From contig NZ_JARGYC010000015.1 of assembly GCF_029168335.1 (NCBI RefSeq), positions 1-64,000 of the forward strand: a stretch of 64,000 nucleotides of DNA, read 5' to 3'. A program made the position numbers and the translations under genes. Below are positions 43,481-53,539 of the stretch, in pieces (positions within the stretch are counted from its first letter, which is position 1; each line of letters begins with the position of its first letter). Origin of the DNA: Psychromarinibacter sediminicola. GTDB taxonomy: Bacteria > Pseudomonadota > Alphaproteobacteria > Rhodobacterales > Rhodobacteraceae. The notes under the pieces are model-generated. The model did no database searches. It saw nothing but the letters and a program-made list of their open reading frames with translations, and was not told where the DNA came from.

Positions 43481-43532
43481 AATGGCAAAAGCCGTGGAGG
43501 TCGTGTCGTGTAGTGCGGACAGGCCATGGGCA

Positions 43533-43589
43533 GTTAGCGGTATCATGAATGAAAACAAAAACTTGACCCCCCGTCCAACCTCGGACACC
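43533..43589 (-). repeat. 57-bp gene-end element, copy 2
   Basis: Runs from GTTAGCGGTATCA to GGACACC, with GTCCAACCTCGGAC at 43573-43586 (one mismatch in the palindrome). In the sense of the AbrB-type gene it starts 14 bases after the stop, palindrome first, as in the other two copies. Confidence 0.75.
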
Positions 43590-43603
43590 CCCGGGCGGCC
43601 CGG

Positions 43604-44632
43604 CTATTTCCCCGTCATCCGGGCGAAGACCGGCGCCAGCAGGATCACCACGGCCACCCGCAACAGGTGATGGGTCACGACGAAGGCCAGGTCCGCCCCC
43701 ACCACCAGCGCGATCACCACCATCTCGCCCTGGCCGCCGGGCAGGAAGGACAGCATCACGTCCAGCGCGGGCGCCGGGCTGATCCACATCACCGCCTCGA
43801 TGAAGACCAGGCTGATTGCCGCCAGCATCAGGCTGAAGGCCAGCCCCGCGCCGACATCCACCCGAAGCTCGCGCGCCGTGATCCCGGTATAGCCGGCGCC
43901 CACCCCCAGCCCGATGAAGAACTGCGCCGCCCAGATCATTTCCGCGGGCGGCCGCGCCTCGATCAGCCCGGCCAGCGACAGCCCCGCCGTCGCCACCAGC
44001 GGCCCGATGATCGACGCCCCGAACAGGCGCACGCGCTCGGCCAGCTTCCAGCCGCCCAGCCCGGCCACGACCATCAGCGCCAGATCCCGCAGCGGCACCT
44101 CGGCCGCCGATTGCCCCGGCGGCGCGGTCAGGTCGAACCCGTACCACCAGGTCAGCAGGAACGGCGCCACCGTCACGATCACCAGCACCCGCGTGGCATG
44201 CACCAGCGACATCGCCCGCACGTCGCCGCCCGCCTCCTCGCCGAAGATCAGCATGTCCTGCAGGCCACCCGGCATCGCCGAGTAGAAGGCCGTCGGGTGG
44301 TCGAACCCCATCACCCTGCGAAAGAACGGATAGCCGATGCCGCCGATCACCGCCACGAAGACCGGGATCAGCGCCAGCGTCGGCGCATAGCCGGGCAGCT
44401 CGGCCACCAGCTCCGGCGTGATCGAGGCGCCGATGGCCACGCCCAGGATCGTCCGCATGGCGGTGCCCAGGACGCCCATCCCCTGCAGCCGCTGCCCTGC
44501 CAGCGCCGCCACCAGGCATCCCAGCATCGGCCCCAGCAGCAGGGGAAGCGGCAGCCCCAGCACCACGAAGACGGCCGATCCTGCGGCGGCATAGATCACG
44601 GACCGCAGGCGCGCGGCAGTCAAAACACCCAT
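43604..44632 (-). CDS. AbrB-family (ammonia monooxygenase-like) membrane protein
   Basis: A 342-residue membrane protein with about ten hydrophobic segments in two similar halves, each with an LLGPMLG or IIGPLVA type motif and a following Gly/Ala-rich helix. This is the membrane protein family PF05145 (labelled AbrB or putative ammonia monooxygenase), not the AbrB DNA-binding family. Role unknown; a transporter is likely. Its start faces the coxD-like gene, with about 100 bases between. Confidence 0.8.
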   Translation of the reverse strand: MGVLTAARLRSVIYAAAGSAVFVVLGLPLPLLLGPMLGCLVAALAGQRLQGMGVLGTAMRTILGVAIGASITPELVAELPGYAPTLALIPVFVAVIGGIGYPFFRRVMGFDHPTAFYSAMPGGLQDMLIFGEEAGGDVRAMSLVHATRVLVIVTVAPFLLTWWYGFDLTAPPGQSAAEVPLRDLALMVVAGLGGWKLAERVRLFGASIIGPLVATAGLSLAGLIEARPPAEMIWAAQFFIGLGVGAGYTGITARELRVDVGAGLAFSLMLAAISLVFIEAVMWISPAPALDVMLSFLPGGQGEMVVIALVVGADLAFVVTHHLLRVAVVILLAPVFARMTGK

Positions 44633-44729
44633 GCCGTCCCCTTATCCAGCTTCGCGGGCCGGGGACAAGTGGCCCTTGACCCCGCCCGCGCCCCGTGCCC
44701 CCATGGCCGCGCTTCAACGGAGGACCGGC

Positions 44730-45641
44730 GTGACCGACGACATCACGACCATCGACGACGTGCAGCGCCTGCTGGCCGGGCAGGACTATGTCTGCGGCCG
44801 GCCGCTCGCCACCGTCGTATTCCTGGCCCTCAGGCTCGGCCGGCCGCTGTTCCTGGAGGGCGAGGCCGGCACCGGCAAGACCGAGATCGCCAAGGCCGTC
44901 GCCGCCGCGCTCGGCCGCCGGCTGATCCGCCTGCAATGCTACGAGGGGCTCGACGCCGCCGCGGCGGTCTACGAGTGGAACTTCGCCGAGCAGATGATCG
45001 CCATCCGCACCGCCGAGGCCGCCGGCGGCGCCGATCGCGACGCGCTGAAATCCGAGCTGTTCACCGAGGACTACCTGATCGAGCGGCCGCTCCTGCAGGC
45101 GATGCGCCCCCAGGCCGGCGGCCCGCCGGTGCTGCTGATCGACGAGCTCGACCGCACCGACGAGCCGTTCGAGGCGTTCCTGCTGGAGGCGCTGTCGGAC
45201 TACCAGGTGACGATCCCCGAGCTGGGCACGGTCAAGGCCGAGCACCCGCCCATCGTCATCCTCACCTCGAACCGCACCCGCGAGGTCCACGACGCGCTGA
45301 AGCGCCGCTGCCTCTATCACTGGGTCGATTACCCCTCCTTCGACCGTGAGATCGAGATCCTGCACGCCCGCGCGCCGGAAGCGGCCGAAACGCTCAGCCG
45401 CGAGGTCGTGGCCTTCGTCCAGCGCCTGCGCGGCGAGGATCTGTTCAAGAAGCCGGGCGTGGCCGAGACCATCGACTGGGCCAAGTGCCTTCTGGCGCTC
45501 GACGTCATCGCCCTGTCGCCCGAGGTCATCGCCGACACGATCGGTGCCATCCTGAAATACCAGGACGACATCCAGCGCATCCAGGGCAGCGAGGCCAAGC
45601 GCCTCCTCGACGAGGTGCGCACCGAGCTGGAAACCGCCTGA
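44730..45641 (+). CDS. MoxR/CoxD-type AAA+ ATPase
   Basis: A 303-residue AAA+ ATPase: Walker A GEAGTGKTE, Walker B LLIDELDR, sensor LTSNRTREVHDALKRRC. The MoxR branch, especially CoxD, partners with a VWA protein (next gene) to mature metalloenzymes such as carbon monoxide dehydrogenase or other molybdenum hydroxylases. The GTG at 44730 is preferred because GGAGGACC stands just upstream; the open frame starts earlier but the added residues are non-family. Repeat copy F begins 2 bases after its stop. Confidence 0.87.
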   Translation: MTDDITTIDDVQRLLAGQDYVCGRPLATVVFLALRLGRPLFLEGEAGTGKTEIAKAVAAALGRRLIRLQCYEGLDAAAAVYEWNFAEQMIAIRTAEAAGGADRDALKSELFTEDYLIERPLLQAMRPQAGGPPVLLIDELDRTDEPFEAFLLEALSDYQVTIPELGTVKAEHPPIVILTSNRTREVHDALKRRCLYHWVDYPSFDREIEILHARAPEAAETLSREVVAFVQRLRGEDLFKKPGVAETIDWAKCLLALDVIALSPEVIADTIGAILKYQDDIQRIQGSEAKRLLDEVRTELETA

Positions 45642-45643
45642 TG

Positions 45644-45665
45644 CTTCTTCTCGTCGCAAATACGC
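45644..45665 (+). repeat. dispersed gene-end motif, copy F
   Basis: CTTCTTCTCGTCGCAAATAC, 2 bases past the stop of the AAA gene, in its sense. Followed by a stem-loop at 45673-45691 as in copy C. Confidence 0.75.
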
Positions 45666-45672
45666 CGGGGGT

Positions 45673-45691
45673 GTGGGGGTGGAACCCCCAC
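45673..45691 (+). terminator. stem-loop between the AAA and VWA genes
   Basis: Perfect 8-bp stem GTGGGGGT/ACCCCCAC with a GGA loop, ending 9 bases before the GTG of the VWA gene. It may lower the yield of the VWA protein or mask its start. Confidence 0.5.
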
Positions 45692-45700
45692 GAGCCATAG

Positions 45701-46963
45701 GTGCCCGATCACCCCCCGCTCGACATTCCCGAGGACGGGAAGCTCACCCACAACATCGTCTGGTTCGCCCGGGCGCTGCGCAAGGCGGGCCTGCCGGCCG
45801 GGCCGGGGCGCACGCTCGACGCGATCCGGGCGGTGGAGGCGGCCGGCTTCTCCTCGAAGCAGGATTTCTACTGGGCGCTGCACGCCTGTTTCGTGACCCG
45901 GCCCGAGCACCGCGCCGTCTTCGCCCAGATCTTCCGGCTCTACTGGCGCGATCCGCGCTACATGGAGCACATGATGGCGATGATGCTACCCGCGATCCGC
46001 GGCGTGCAGGACGAGCGGCAGAGCCAGGCGGCCGAGAAACGCGCGGCCGAGGCGCTGCTGGACGGGGTGGAGCGGGACGTGCCCGAGGAGCGCCCGCAAG
46101 GGGGCGACGAGGTCGAGATCGACATCGACGCCAGCCGCACCGCCTCGGCCGAGGAACGGCTGCGGACGCTGGACTTCGAGCAGATGAGCACCGCCGAGGC
46201 CGAGGCGGCCAAGCGGATGCTGGCGCGGCTGACGCTGCCGGTGCGGCCGCTGCAGTCGCGCCGGACGCAGGCCGCGCGGCACGGCCGGCTGCCGGACTGG
46301 CGCGGCACGATGCGCGCGGCGATGCGGCGCGGCGGCGACCTGCGCGAATTCGCCACGAAGACCCGCAAGACGCGCTGGCCCAACCTGGTGGTGCTCTGCG
46401 ACATTTCCGGGTCGATGTCGCAATACTCGCGGGCGATCCTGCAGTTCCTCCATGCGGTGGCGAACCACAAGGGCGCGGGCTGGGCCAAGGTCCACGCCTT
46501 CACTTTCGGGACCCGGCTGACCAACATCACCCGCCACCTCGCCACGCGGGACGTGGATGCCGCGCTCGCCGCCGCCGGGGCGGAGGCGCAGGACTGGGAG
46601 GGCGGCACCCGGATCGGCGAATGCCTGCACGCCTTCAACCGCGACTGGAGCCGGCGCGTGCTGGGGCAGGGGGCCGTCGTGCTGCTGATCACCGACGGGC
46701 TCGACCGCGACGACCCGGAGCTTCTGCGCCGCGAGACGGAGCGGCTGCACCTGTCGGCCCGCCGGCTGATCTGGCTGAACCCGCTTCTGCGCTGGGACGG
46801 CTTCGCGCCGAAGGCCCGGGGCGTGGCGGCGATGCTGCCGCATGTGGACAGCTTCCGCGCCGGCCACAACATCGCCTCGCTGGAAGGCGTGGCCGCCGCG
46901 CTGTCCGATCCCAAGGACACCGGCGAGAAGGCGCGGCTCATGCAGCAGATGCGCGCCGGCTGA
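45701..46963 (+). CDS. CoxE-type VWA-domain protein
   Basis: A 420-residue protein with a C-terminal von Willebrand A domain. The metal-ion-dependent adhesion site is DISGS (Asp234, Ser236, Ser238) in VVLCDISGSMSQYSR, with later TFGTRLTN and LITDGLDRDDPE. The N-terminal part is helical (KLTHNIVWFARALRKAGLP). CoxE proteins act with CoxD ATPases in metallocentre maturation. It begins with GTG and has no visible ribosome site, only a stem-loop just upstream, so an alternative start is possible. Confidence 0.85.
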   Translation: MPDHPPLDIPEDGKLTHNIVWFARALRKAGLPAGPGRTLDAIRAVEAAGFSSKQDFYWALHACFVTRPEHRAVFAQIFRLYWRDPRYMEHMMAMMLPAIRGVQDERQSQAAEKRAAEALLDGVERDVPEERPQGGDEVEIDIDASRTASAEERLRTLDFEQMSTAEAEAAKRMLARLTLPVRPLQSRRTQAARHGRLPDWRGTMRAAMRRGGDLREFATKTRKTRWPNLVVLCDISGSMSQYSRAILQFLHAVANHKGAGWAKVHAFTFGTRLTNITRHLATRDVDAALAAAGAEAQDWEGGTRIGECLHAFNRDWSRRVLGQGAVVLLITDGLDRDDPELLRRETERLHLSARRLIWLNPLLRWDGFAPKARGVAAMLPHVDSFRAGHNIASLEGVAAALSDPKDTGEKARLMQQMRAG

Positions 46964-47078
46964 GCGGAAATCCGCCGGAACTCATTCCGTTTCAGGGCGT
47001 TATCGCTCAGACGGGCGTGGCGCCGCACGGCACCCGCAACCTGCGCCGTCCCCGCCGACTGACCGGAAAGGAATGGAC

Positions 47079-49010
47079 ATGACGCATCGCAAACGGTTCC
47101 TCGGGGCCTCGACGGCCCTCGTCACCCTGATCGTGGCCTTGCCCCAGCAGGTGGCGGCGCAGACGATCCCCCCCTGCAACGACGCCGCCGAAGCCCGCGA
47201 CGCGGCCGAGGTGGACGATCTGGGCGGCGTGACCCTGGATCGGGTGCCCGCGCTTCTCGAAAGCGGCGCCATCTGCATGTTGCCGAACGGCAAGGTGCGG
47301 GTGACCGGAAACGCCGAGGCTGGTGTCGGGGCCGCGCCCGAGGCTGCGGGCGACTCCGAGGGCGACGCGGCTGCCGAGGCCGAAGCTGAAGGTGAGACCG
47401 AGGCGGAGGGCGAAGCCGAAGCTGCGGCGGAAGCCGAAGCCGAAGCCGCAGCCGAAGCCGCGGCCGAGGCCGAAGCTGAAGTTGAGGCCGAAGCGGAAGC
47501 GGAAGCCGAGGCTGCGGCTCCCGACCCGGAGGCCGAGGGCGCGGCATCCTCTGCCGTCGACGATGTGGCCGACACCGTCGAGGGCCTGGCCGACGCGCTG
47601 GGCGAAGACGGCGACGGGTCCGGCGAGGCACCCGCCGAGGCGCCGGCGGACGAGGCCGAGCCGGACCGGGATACCGCGGATACGGAGCCGGACGCCGCAC
47701 CGGAGCCCGAACCCGAGCCCGAACCAGAGGCCGAGCCGGAGCCCGATGTCGCGGAGACCGCGCCCGAGTCCGACACCGCGGAACCGGAGCCCGAGACGCC
47801 CGAGGCGCCGCAGGACGACGAGGGCGGCGGCGATGACATGCCGCTGGAGACCTTGACCGACACGCTGGACGAGGCGGTGCCGGGCGTGGATATCGACGCC
47901 GATACCGAGGTGACCGCCGAGACGCCGGAGGGCGCCGCGCCGTCCGGCGACGACGACCCGGGCCGCCCGGCCGATGTCGCCGCTGCCGAGAACGAGCAGC
48001 CGGTCGAGACGACCGAGACGGTCATGACCGAGGAGAACACCCGCTCCAGCGACGAGGACTTCGCCGAGGACACCCCGGCGCCGGACGCCGAAGCCTCCGG
48101 CGACGGTGACCGTGACGGCGGCGGCCTGTCGGCCTTCGAGAAGTTCGCGGTCGGCGCCGCGGGGATCGCGGTGCTCAGCCAGATCATCGGCGACGACGAG
48201 GAAGTCGTCAGCAATACCGGCGACCGGGTCGTCGTGCAGCGTGACGACGGCAGCTACTATGTGCTGAAGGACGACGACGAGCTGTTGCGCCGCCCCGGCG
48301 CGGATGTCCGGACCGAGACCTTCGCCGACGGCTCGACCCGCACCACGGTGACGCGCCAGAACGGCGTGCAGGTGGTGACGATCTCGGCCGCCGACGGCAC
48401 CGTGCTGCGCCGGACCAAGGTGTTCCCGGACGGCCGCCAGGTGGTGCTGTTCGACGACACCCAGACCTACGAGCCCGTCGATGTCAGCCGGCTGCCGCGC
48501 CCCGCGCAGTCCGAGCGCGTCGAGGCCGACAATTCCGCGGCGCTGCGGGCCGCGCTGCAGGCGGAGCGGGCGCGCGACGTGGACCGGACCTTCTCGCTCG
48601 CGCAGGTGCGCCATATCCGCGAGGTGCGCGAGCTGATGCCGGAGATCGACATCGACGCGATCAACTTCGCCACCGGTTCGGCGGCGATCCGGCCGGAGGA
48701 GGCGGAAGACCTCTATGCGCTGGGCGAGGCGATGAGCGAATTCATCGCCGAGAACCCCGACGAGCTGTTCCTGATCGAGGGCCACACCGACGCGGTGGGC
48801 GGCGCGGCGATGAACCTCGCCCTGTCGGACCGCCGGGCCGAGAGCGTGGCGCTGGCGCTGACGGAATACTTCGACGTGCCGCCGGAGAACATGGTGGTGC
48901 AGGGCTATGGCGAGCGCTTCCTGAAGGTGCCGACCCAGGAGGCCGAGCGTATCAACCGCCGCGCCACGGTCCGCCGCATCACGCCGCTGGTTCAGGTGGC
49001 GTCGCGGTAA
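47079..49010 (+). CDS. OmpA-family protein with a long Glu/Ala-rich region
   Basis: A 643-residue envelope protein: signal peptide (1-28, ending AAQ), a small domain with two cysteines (33 and 66), then a low-complexity Glu/Ala stretch (about 98-152) that should form an extended charged helix, an acidic Pro/Glu/Asp linker, a middle region with the short hydrophobic segment FAVGAAGIAVLSQIIG, and a C-terminal OmpA/MotB peptidoglycan-binding domain (about 535-640; INFATGSAAIRPEE, IEGHTDAVGG, LSDRRAESVALALTEY, GYGERF). The ATG at 47079 is 6 bases after GAAAGGA; an ATG two codons earlier is too close to that site. Followed by a strong terminator. Confidence 0.9.
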   Translation: MTHRKRFLGASTALVTLIVALPQQVAAQTIPPCNDAAEARDAAEVDDLGGVTLDRVPALLESGAICMLPNGKVRVTGNAEAGVGAAPEAAGDSEGDAAAEAEAEGETEAEGEAEAAAEAEAEAAAEAAAEAEAEVEAEAEAEAEAAAPDPEAEGAASSAVDDVADTVEGLADALGEDGDGSGEAPAEAPADEAEPDRDTADTEPDAAPEPEPEPEPEAEPEPDVAETAPESDTAEPEPETPEAPQDDEGGGDDMPLETLTDTLDEAVPGVDIDADTEVTAETPEGAAPSGDDDPGRPADVAAAENEQPVETTETVMTEENTRSSDEDFAEDTPAPDAEASGDGDRDGGGLSAFEKFAVGAAGIAVLSQIIGDDEEVVSNTGDRVVVQRDDGSYYVLKDDDELLRRPGADVRTETFADGSTRTTVTRQNGVQVVTISAADGTVLRRTKVFPDGRQVVLFDDTQTYEPVDVSRLPRPAQSERVEADNSAALRAALQAERARDVDRTFSLAQVRHIREVRELMPEIDIDAINFATGSAAIRPEEAEDLYALGEAMSEFIAENPDELFLIEGHTDAVGGAAMNLALSDRRAESVALALTEYFDVPPENMVVQGYGERFLKVPTQEAERINRRATVRRITPLVQVASR

Positions 49011-49036
49011 GGCCGGCTCTTACCGACGCTTTTGCT

Positions 49037-49066
49037 GGCGCGCCCCGGACCGGGGCGCGCCTTTTT
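49037..49066 (+). terminator. strong intrinsic terminator of the OmpA-family gene
   Basis: 10-bp perfect stem GGCGCGCCCC/GGGGCGCGCC with a GGACC loop followed by TTTTT. 26 bases after the stop codon. Confidence 0.9.
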
Positions 49067-49125
49067 CGTTCTTCGTCCGCGGCATGTCGCGGGCTGCCGG
49101 GGCCGGAGAAGTGGGTCCCGACGGC

Positions 49126-49593
49126 CTAGCCTGTCCGCTCCAGCCAGCAGTTCACCAGCGCGGCCTCGTCGTCGAAGGACCGGGTGTGCCACAACTCGGA
49201 GAACGGGGTCCGGCGCTCGGAATCGGCCAGGACCATGCGCTGCGCAACCCTGCCGCCGTCGCCGCCCGAGACGGTCTGGTCGACCTCGACCCGCGCGTCG
49301 TGGGCGAAGGGGGCGCTACGGCGGATCCAGCCCAGCAGTCTCAGCTGGTCCAGGGTAATCTGCCCGGTGTCGCGGTTCAGTTCGATCCGTTGCCGGAAGT
49401 CGAGCTTGCGCAGCAGCGCGATGCAGATCGCGGCGCAGAACAGCACGACGAAGATCATGGCCCAGGCGCGATCGGCGAGCATCCAGGCGATCAGACCGAG
49501 GGGCACGAGCGCCAGGACCGCACCGACGAAGAGCGCCGGGATCTTCCACCCGCCCAGGACCAGCCGGCGGTCCGTTTCCTCGACGATCTTCAT
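49126..49593 (-). CDS. small two-helix membrane protein
   Basis: A 155-residue protein, not recognised. A short N-terminal part is followed by two adjacent hydrophobic helices (IPALFVGAVLALVPLGLIAWML and MIFVVLFCAAICIALL in outline) and then a soluble beta-rich tail (RIELNRDTGQITL... FAHDARVEVDQTV). The pattern resembles bacterial PH-like (YdbT-type) membrane proteins but I am not sure. GGAG lies 5 bases before ATG 49593. It stands alone, convergent with the OmpA-family gene. Confidence 0.7.
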   Translation of the reverse strand: MKIVEETDRRLVLGGWKIPALFVGAVLALVPLGLIAWMLADRAWAMIFVVLFCAAICIALLRKLDFRQRIELNRDTGQITLDQLRLLGWIRRSAPFAHDARVEVDQTVSGGDGGRVAQRMVLADSERRTPFSELWHTRSFDDEAALVNCWLERTG

Positions 49594-49738
49594 CGCGTCT
49601 CCGTTGACTGGGGGACGTGTCCCGGGAACCTGTCCGGGGGAAGGTGCATGGCGCATGGCGCGGTGTCAAACCGGCGGCAATCGCGTCTGGCCCTCGGGCC
49701 GTGCAGCCCCCATATTGCGCGCAGAGGAGGCCGGAGCC

Positions 49739-50727
<989 letters not shown>

Positions 50728-50731
<4 letters not shown>

Positions 50732-51717
50732 GGTTCGGGCCGGTTCCGCTGGACGCAGCCGAGGGCGCCGTGATGGCGCATTCGCTGCAACTGGAGGGCC
50801 AGCGGCTGCGCAAGGGGCGGGTGCTGTCGGCCGAGGACGTGGCGGCGATGGCGGCGGCCGGGCTGGACGAGGTGATCGTCGCCCGGCTGGACGAGGGCGA
50901 CATCGGCGAGGACGCGGCGGCCGGGCGCATCGCGCAGGCGATGGTGCCGGACCCGGACGCGGCGCATCTGCGGATGACCGCGGCCAAGACCGGGCGGGTG
51001 AACCTCTACGCGACGATGCCGGGGGTGCTGGCGCTGGACGTGGCCGCCATCGAGGCGGCGAACCGGGTGGACCCGATGGTGACGGTCGCGACGCTGCCCC
51101 CGTTCGCACGCTGCGTGGAGAAGACGATGACGGCGACGGTCAAGATCATCTCCTACGGCGTGGCGGAGCCGGCCGTGGCGCGGGCGGCGGAGCTGATCGC
51201 CGGCGCGATGCGGCTGCGGCCGGTGGTGCTGAAGACGGCGACGCTGATCCAGACCGATATCGGCGGCGGGCCCGGCAAGGGCGAGAAACCGATGCGGGCG
51301 CGGCTGGAGGCGCTGGGGATGGACCTGGTGGGCGTCGAGACGGTGCCGCACCGGACGGCGCCGTTGTCGGAGGCCGTGGCGGCGGCCGACGGCGACCTGG
51401 TGCTGATCCTGACGGCCTCGGCCACCTCCGACCCGGGCGATGTGGGGCCGGAGGCGGTGCGCGCGGCGGGCGGCGACGTCACGCGGTTCGGGATGCCGGT
51501 GGATCCGGGCAATCTGCTGTTTCTGGGCCATCAGGGCCGGCGGCCGGTGATCGGGCTGCCCGGCTGCGCGCGCTCGCCGGCGCTGAACGGCGCGGACTGG
51601 GTGCTGGAGCGGGTGGCCTGCGGGCTGGACGTGTCCGATGCCGACATCGCGGCGATGGGGGTCGGCGGGCTTCTGAAGGAAAGCCCGGCCCGGCCGCATC
51701 CGCGCGAAAAGCGGTAG
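50728..51717 (+). CDS. molybdopterin-binding protein, MoeA-like in part
   Basis: A 329-residue protein with the pattern of molybdopterin-binding proteins next to XdhC: an N-terminal stretch with HSLQLEGQRLRKGRVLSAEDV, and a MoCF-type fold with PHRTAPLSEAVAAADGDLVLILTASATSD (compare the GGxSxG loop of MoeA/MogA) ending GHQGRRPVIGLPGCARSP. In many genomes this protein is fused to a MobA-like nucleotidyltransferase; here it is not. Coupled to the XdhC gene. Confidence 0.8.
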
Positions 51718-51741
51718 CGCCGGCCGGGCCGCGCCGGGCGG

Positions 51742-52890
51742 CTACATCGCCGCGACGAAGCGTTCAAACAGGTAGTAGCTGTCCTGCGGGCCGGGGCTCG
51801 CCTCCGGGTGGTACTGGACCGAGAAGATCGGGCGCTCGCGGTGGCGGATGCCGCAATTCGAGCCGTCGAAGAGCGACACATGCGACTCTATCACGTCGGC
51901 GGGCAGCGACTGGCTGTCGACGGTGAAGCCGTGGTTCATCGAGGTGATCTCGACCTTGCCGGTCTCCAGGTCCTTTACCGGGTGATTGGCCCCGTGGTGG
52001 CCGTGGTTCATCTTGATCGTGTTGGCCCCCATGGCGCGGGCCAGCATCTGGTGGCCGAGGCAGATGCCGAAGACCGGGATCTCGGATGTGTCCAGGATGT
52101 CGCGGATCATCGGCACGGCGTATTCGCCGGTCGCCGCCGGGTCGCCGGGGCCGTTCGACAGGAACAGGCCGTGGGGTTCGTGCGCCAGCACCTCTTCGGC
52201 GGTGGCGGTGGCCGGCAGCACGGTCACGTCGCAGCCCGCCGAGGCGAGGCAGCGCAGGATGTTGCGCTTGGCGCCGTAATCGACCGCGACCACGCGGCGG
52301 CCGGGCTCGGCGCGCCTCCTGTAGCCGTCGGGCCAGGCCCAGCGCATCTGGTCCCACCGGTAGGACTGGGCGCAGGTGACCTCCTTGGCGAGATCCAGGC
52401 CGACAAGGCCCTTGAAGCCGCGGGCGGCGGCGACCAGCGCCTCGATGTCGAATGCGCCGGACGGCTCGTGCGCCATGGCCACATGCGGCGCGCCCTGCTG
52501 GCGGATGGCGCGGGTCAGCCGGCGGGTGTCGACGCCGCCGATGCCGACCCGGCCGCGCTTGCGCAGCCATGCGGTGAGCGGCTCGGCCGCGCGCCAGTTC
52601 GACGGCTCGGTCGGATCCCACTTGACCACCATGCCCTCGGCCACCGGATCCTGGGTCTCGTCATCCTCGGGGTTCACGCCGACATTGCCGACATGCGGGA
52701 AGGTGAAGGTCACGATCTGGCCCGCATAGGACGGGTCGGTCATGATCTCCTGATAGCCGGTCATGGCGGTGTTGAAGCACAACTCGGCCGTGGTCTGGCC
52801 CGTCGCCCCGAAGCCGCGGCCGTAGAACAGGGTGCCGTCGGCGAGCGCGAGGCACGCGGTTGCATTGTCCGGTCCGCGCGAGAGGGGCAT
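51742..52890 (-). CDS. carA: carbamoyl-phosphate synthase small (glutaminase) subunit
   Basis: A 382-residue class I glutamine amidotransferase that supplies ammonia to CarB for carbamoyl phosphate (arginine and pyrimidine synthesis). The N-terminal CPSase small-chain domain includes MTGYQEIMTDPSYAGQIV, and the glutaminase triad is seen as Cys277 in GICLGHQM and a His-Glu pair in YHPEASPGP. Divergent from the GatB/YqeY gene; carB is not in the window. Confidence 0.97.
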   Translation of the reverse strand: MPLSRGPDNATACLALADGTLFYGRGFGATGQTTAELCFNTAMTGYQEIMTDPSYAGQIVTFTFPHVGNVGVNPEDDETQDPVAEGMVVKWDPTEPSNWRAAEPLTAWLRKRGRVGIGGVDTRRLTRAIRQQGAPHVAMAHEPSGAFDIEALVAAARGFKGLVGLDLAKEVTCAQSYRWDQMRWAWPDGYRRRAEPGRRVVAVDYGAKRNILRCLASAGCDVTVLPATATAEEVLAHEPHGLFLSNGPGDPAATGEYAVPMIRDILDTSEIPVFGICLGHQMLARAMGANTIKMNHGHHGANHPVKDLETGKVEITSMNHGFTVDSQSLPADVIESHVSLFDGSNCGIRHRERPIFSVQYHPEASPGPQDSYYLFERFVAAM

Positions 52891-53074
52891 GGGGGCGACT
52901 CCTTGGTGCTGATCGCGGCGAACCTATGGCGCGGCACGGGGGGAATCAAGCCTCTCTCGCATTTGTGTTGCGCAGTAAAAACAATACGTTAGCCGAAGCG
53001 ACCGCGGTTGCGCGGCCGCGCGGGGAGGAGTATGTTACGATTTCGCGAAACCTCATGGGGAGAGGACGCCCGAG

Positions 53075-53539
53075 ATGGACATGCGCACCAGGGTCAGCAC
53101 GGCGCTGAAGGATGCGATGAAGAGCAAGGACGCCGCGCGCCTGTCGACGCTGCGCCTGATCAACGCCGCGATCAAGGACAAGGACATCGCGCAGCGCGGG
53201 GAAAGCGAGGGCGACACCGGCGGCGTGAGCGATGCCGAGGTGCTGGCGATCCTCGGCAAGATGGTCAAGCAGCGCCAGGAAAGCGCGCGCGCCTACGAAG
53301 AGGGCGGGCGGCTGGACCTGGCCGAGCGCGAACGCGACGAGATCGCGGTGATCGAGGAGTTCCTGCCCAAGCAGCTGTCGGACGACGAGGTGAGGGCCGC
53401 GGTGGACAAGGCGATCCGCAAGACCGACGCGAACTCGATCCGCGACATGGGCCGGGTGATGGGCGCGCTGAAGGCGCAATACACCGGGCAGATGGATTTC
53501 GGCCGCGTCGGGCCGATGGTCAAGGAACGGCTGGCCTAG
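53075..53539 (+). CDS. GatB/YqeY-domain protein
   Basis: A 154-residue helical protein of the YqeY family, related to the tail of GatB that binds tRNA. Typical segments are ALKDAMKSKDAARLSTLRLINAAIKDKDI in outline, EEFLPKQLSDDEVRAAV and DMGRVMGALKAQYTGQMDFGRV. Its cellular role is not settled. The ATG follows GGGGAGAGG at some distance. Commonly next to carA in alphaproteobacteria, with the same divergent layout here. Confidence 0.92.
   Translation: MDMRTRVSTALKDAMKSKDAARLSTLRLINAAIKDKDIAQRGESEGDTGGVSDAEVLAILGKMVKQRQESARAYEEGGRLDLAERERDEIAVIEEFLPKQLSDDEVRAAVDKAIRKTDANSIRDMGRVMGALKAQYTGQMDFGRVGPMVKERLA

Larger units (their letters stand above)
43407..43514. repeat. 108-bp segment bounded by 12-bp inverted repeats
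   Basis: ACTACACGACAC at 43407-43418 and its exact reverse complement at 43503-43514. The interior contains both shared repeats (46 bp and 30 bp). Looks like a small non-autonomous or degenerate mobile unit; no target duplication is evident. Confidence 0.45.
43043..43603. other. 561-bp intergenic region with repeat fragments
   Basis: Lies between the start of proX and the end of the AbrB-type gene; both are on the minus strand. It holds the proX promoter region (AT-rich stretch at 43228-43252), a 108-bp segment bounded by 12-bp inverted repeats, two repeats shared with the 58-kb region and a 57-bp element. No credible gene is present; open frames here are short and without family signals. 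Confidence 0.6.

Noticed and set aside
43604-44632. AbrB-type DNA-binding regulator
   Set aside because: The protein is a polytopic membrane protein; the name is shared with an unrelated family.
47000-48214. A Ser/Ala-rich minus-strand frame opposite the OmpA-family gene
   Set aside because: Produced by reading the Glu/Ala repeat backwards; no start signals or homology pattern.
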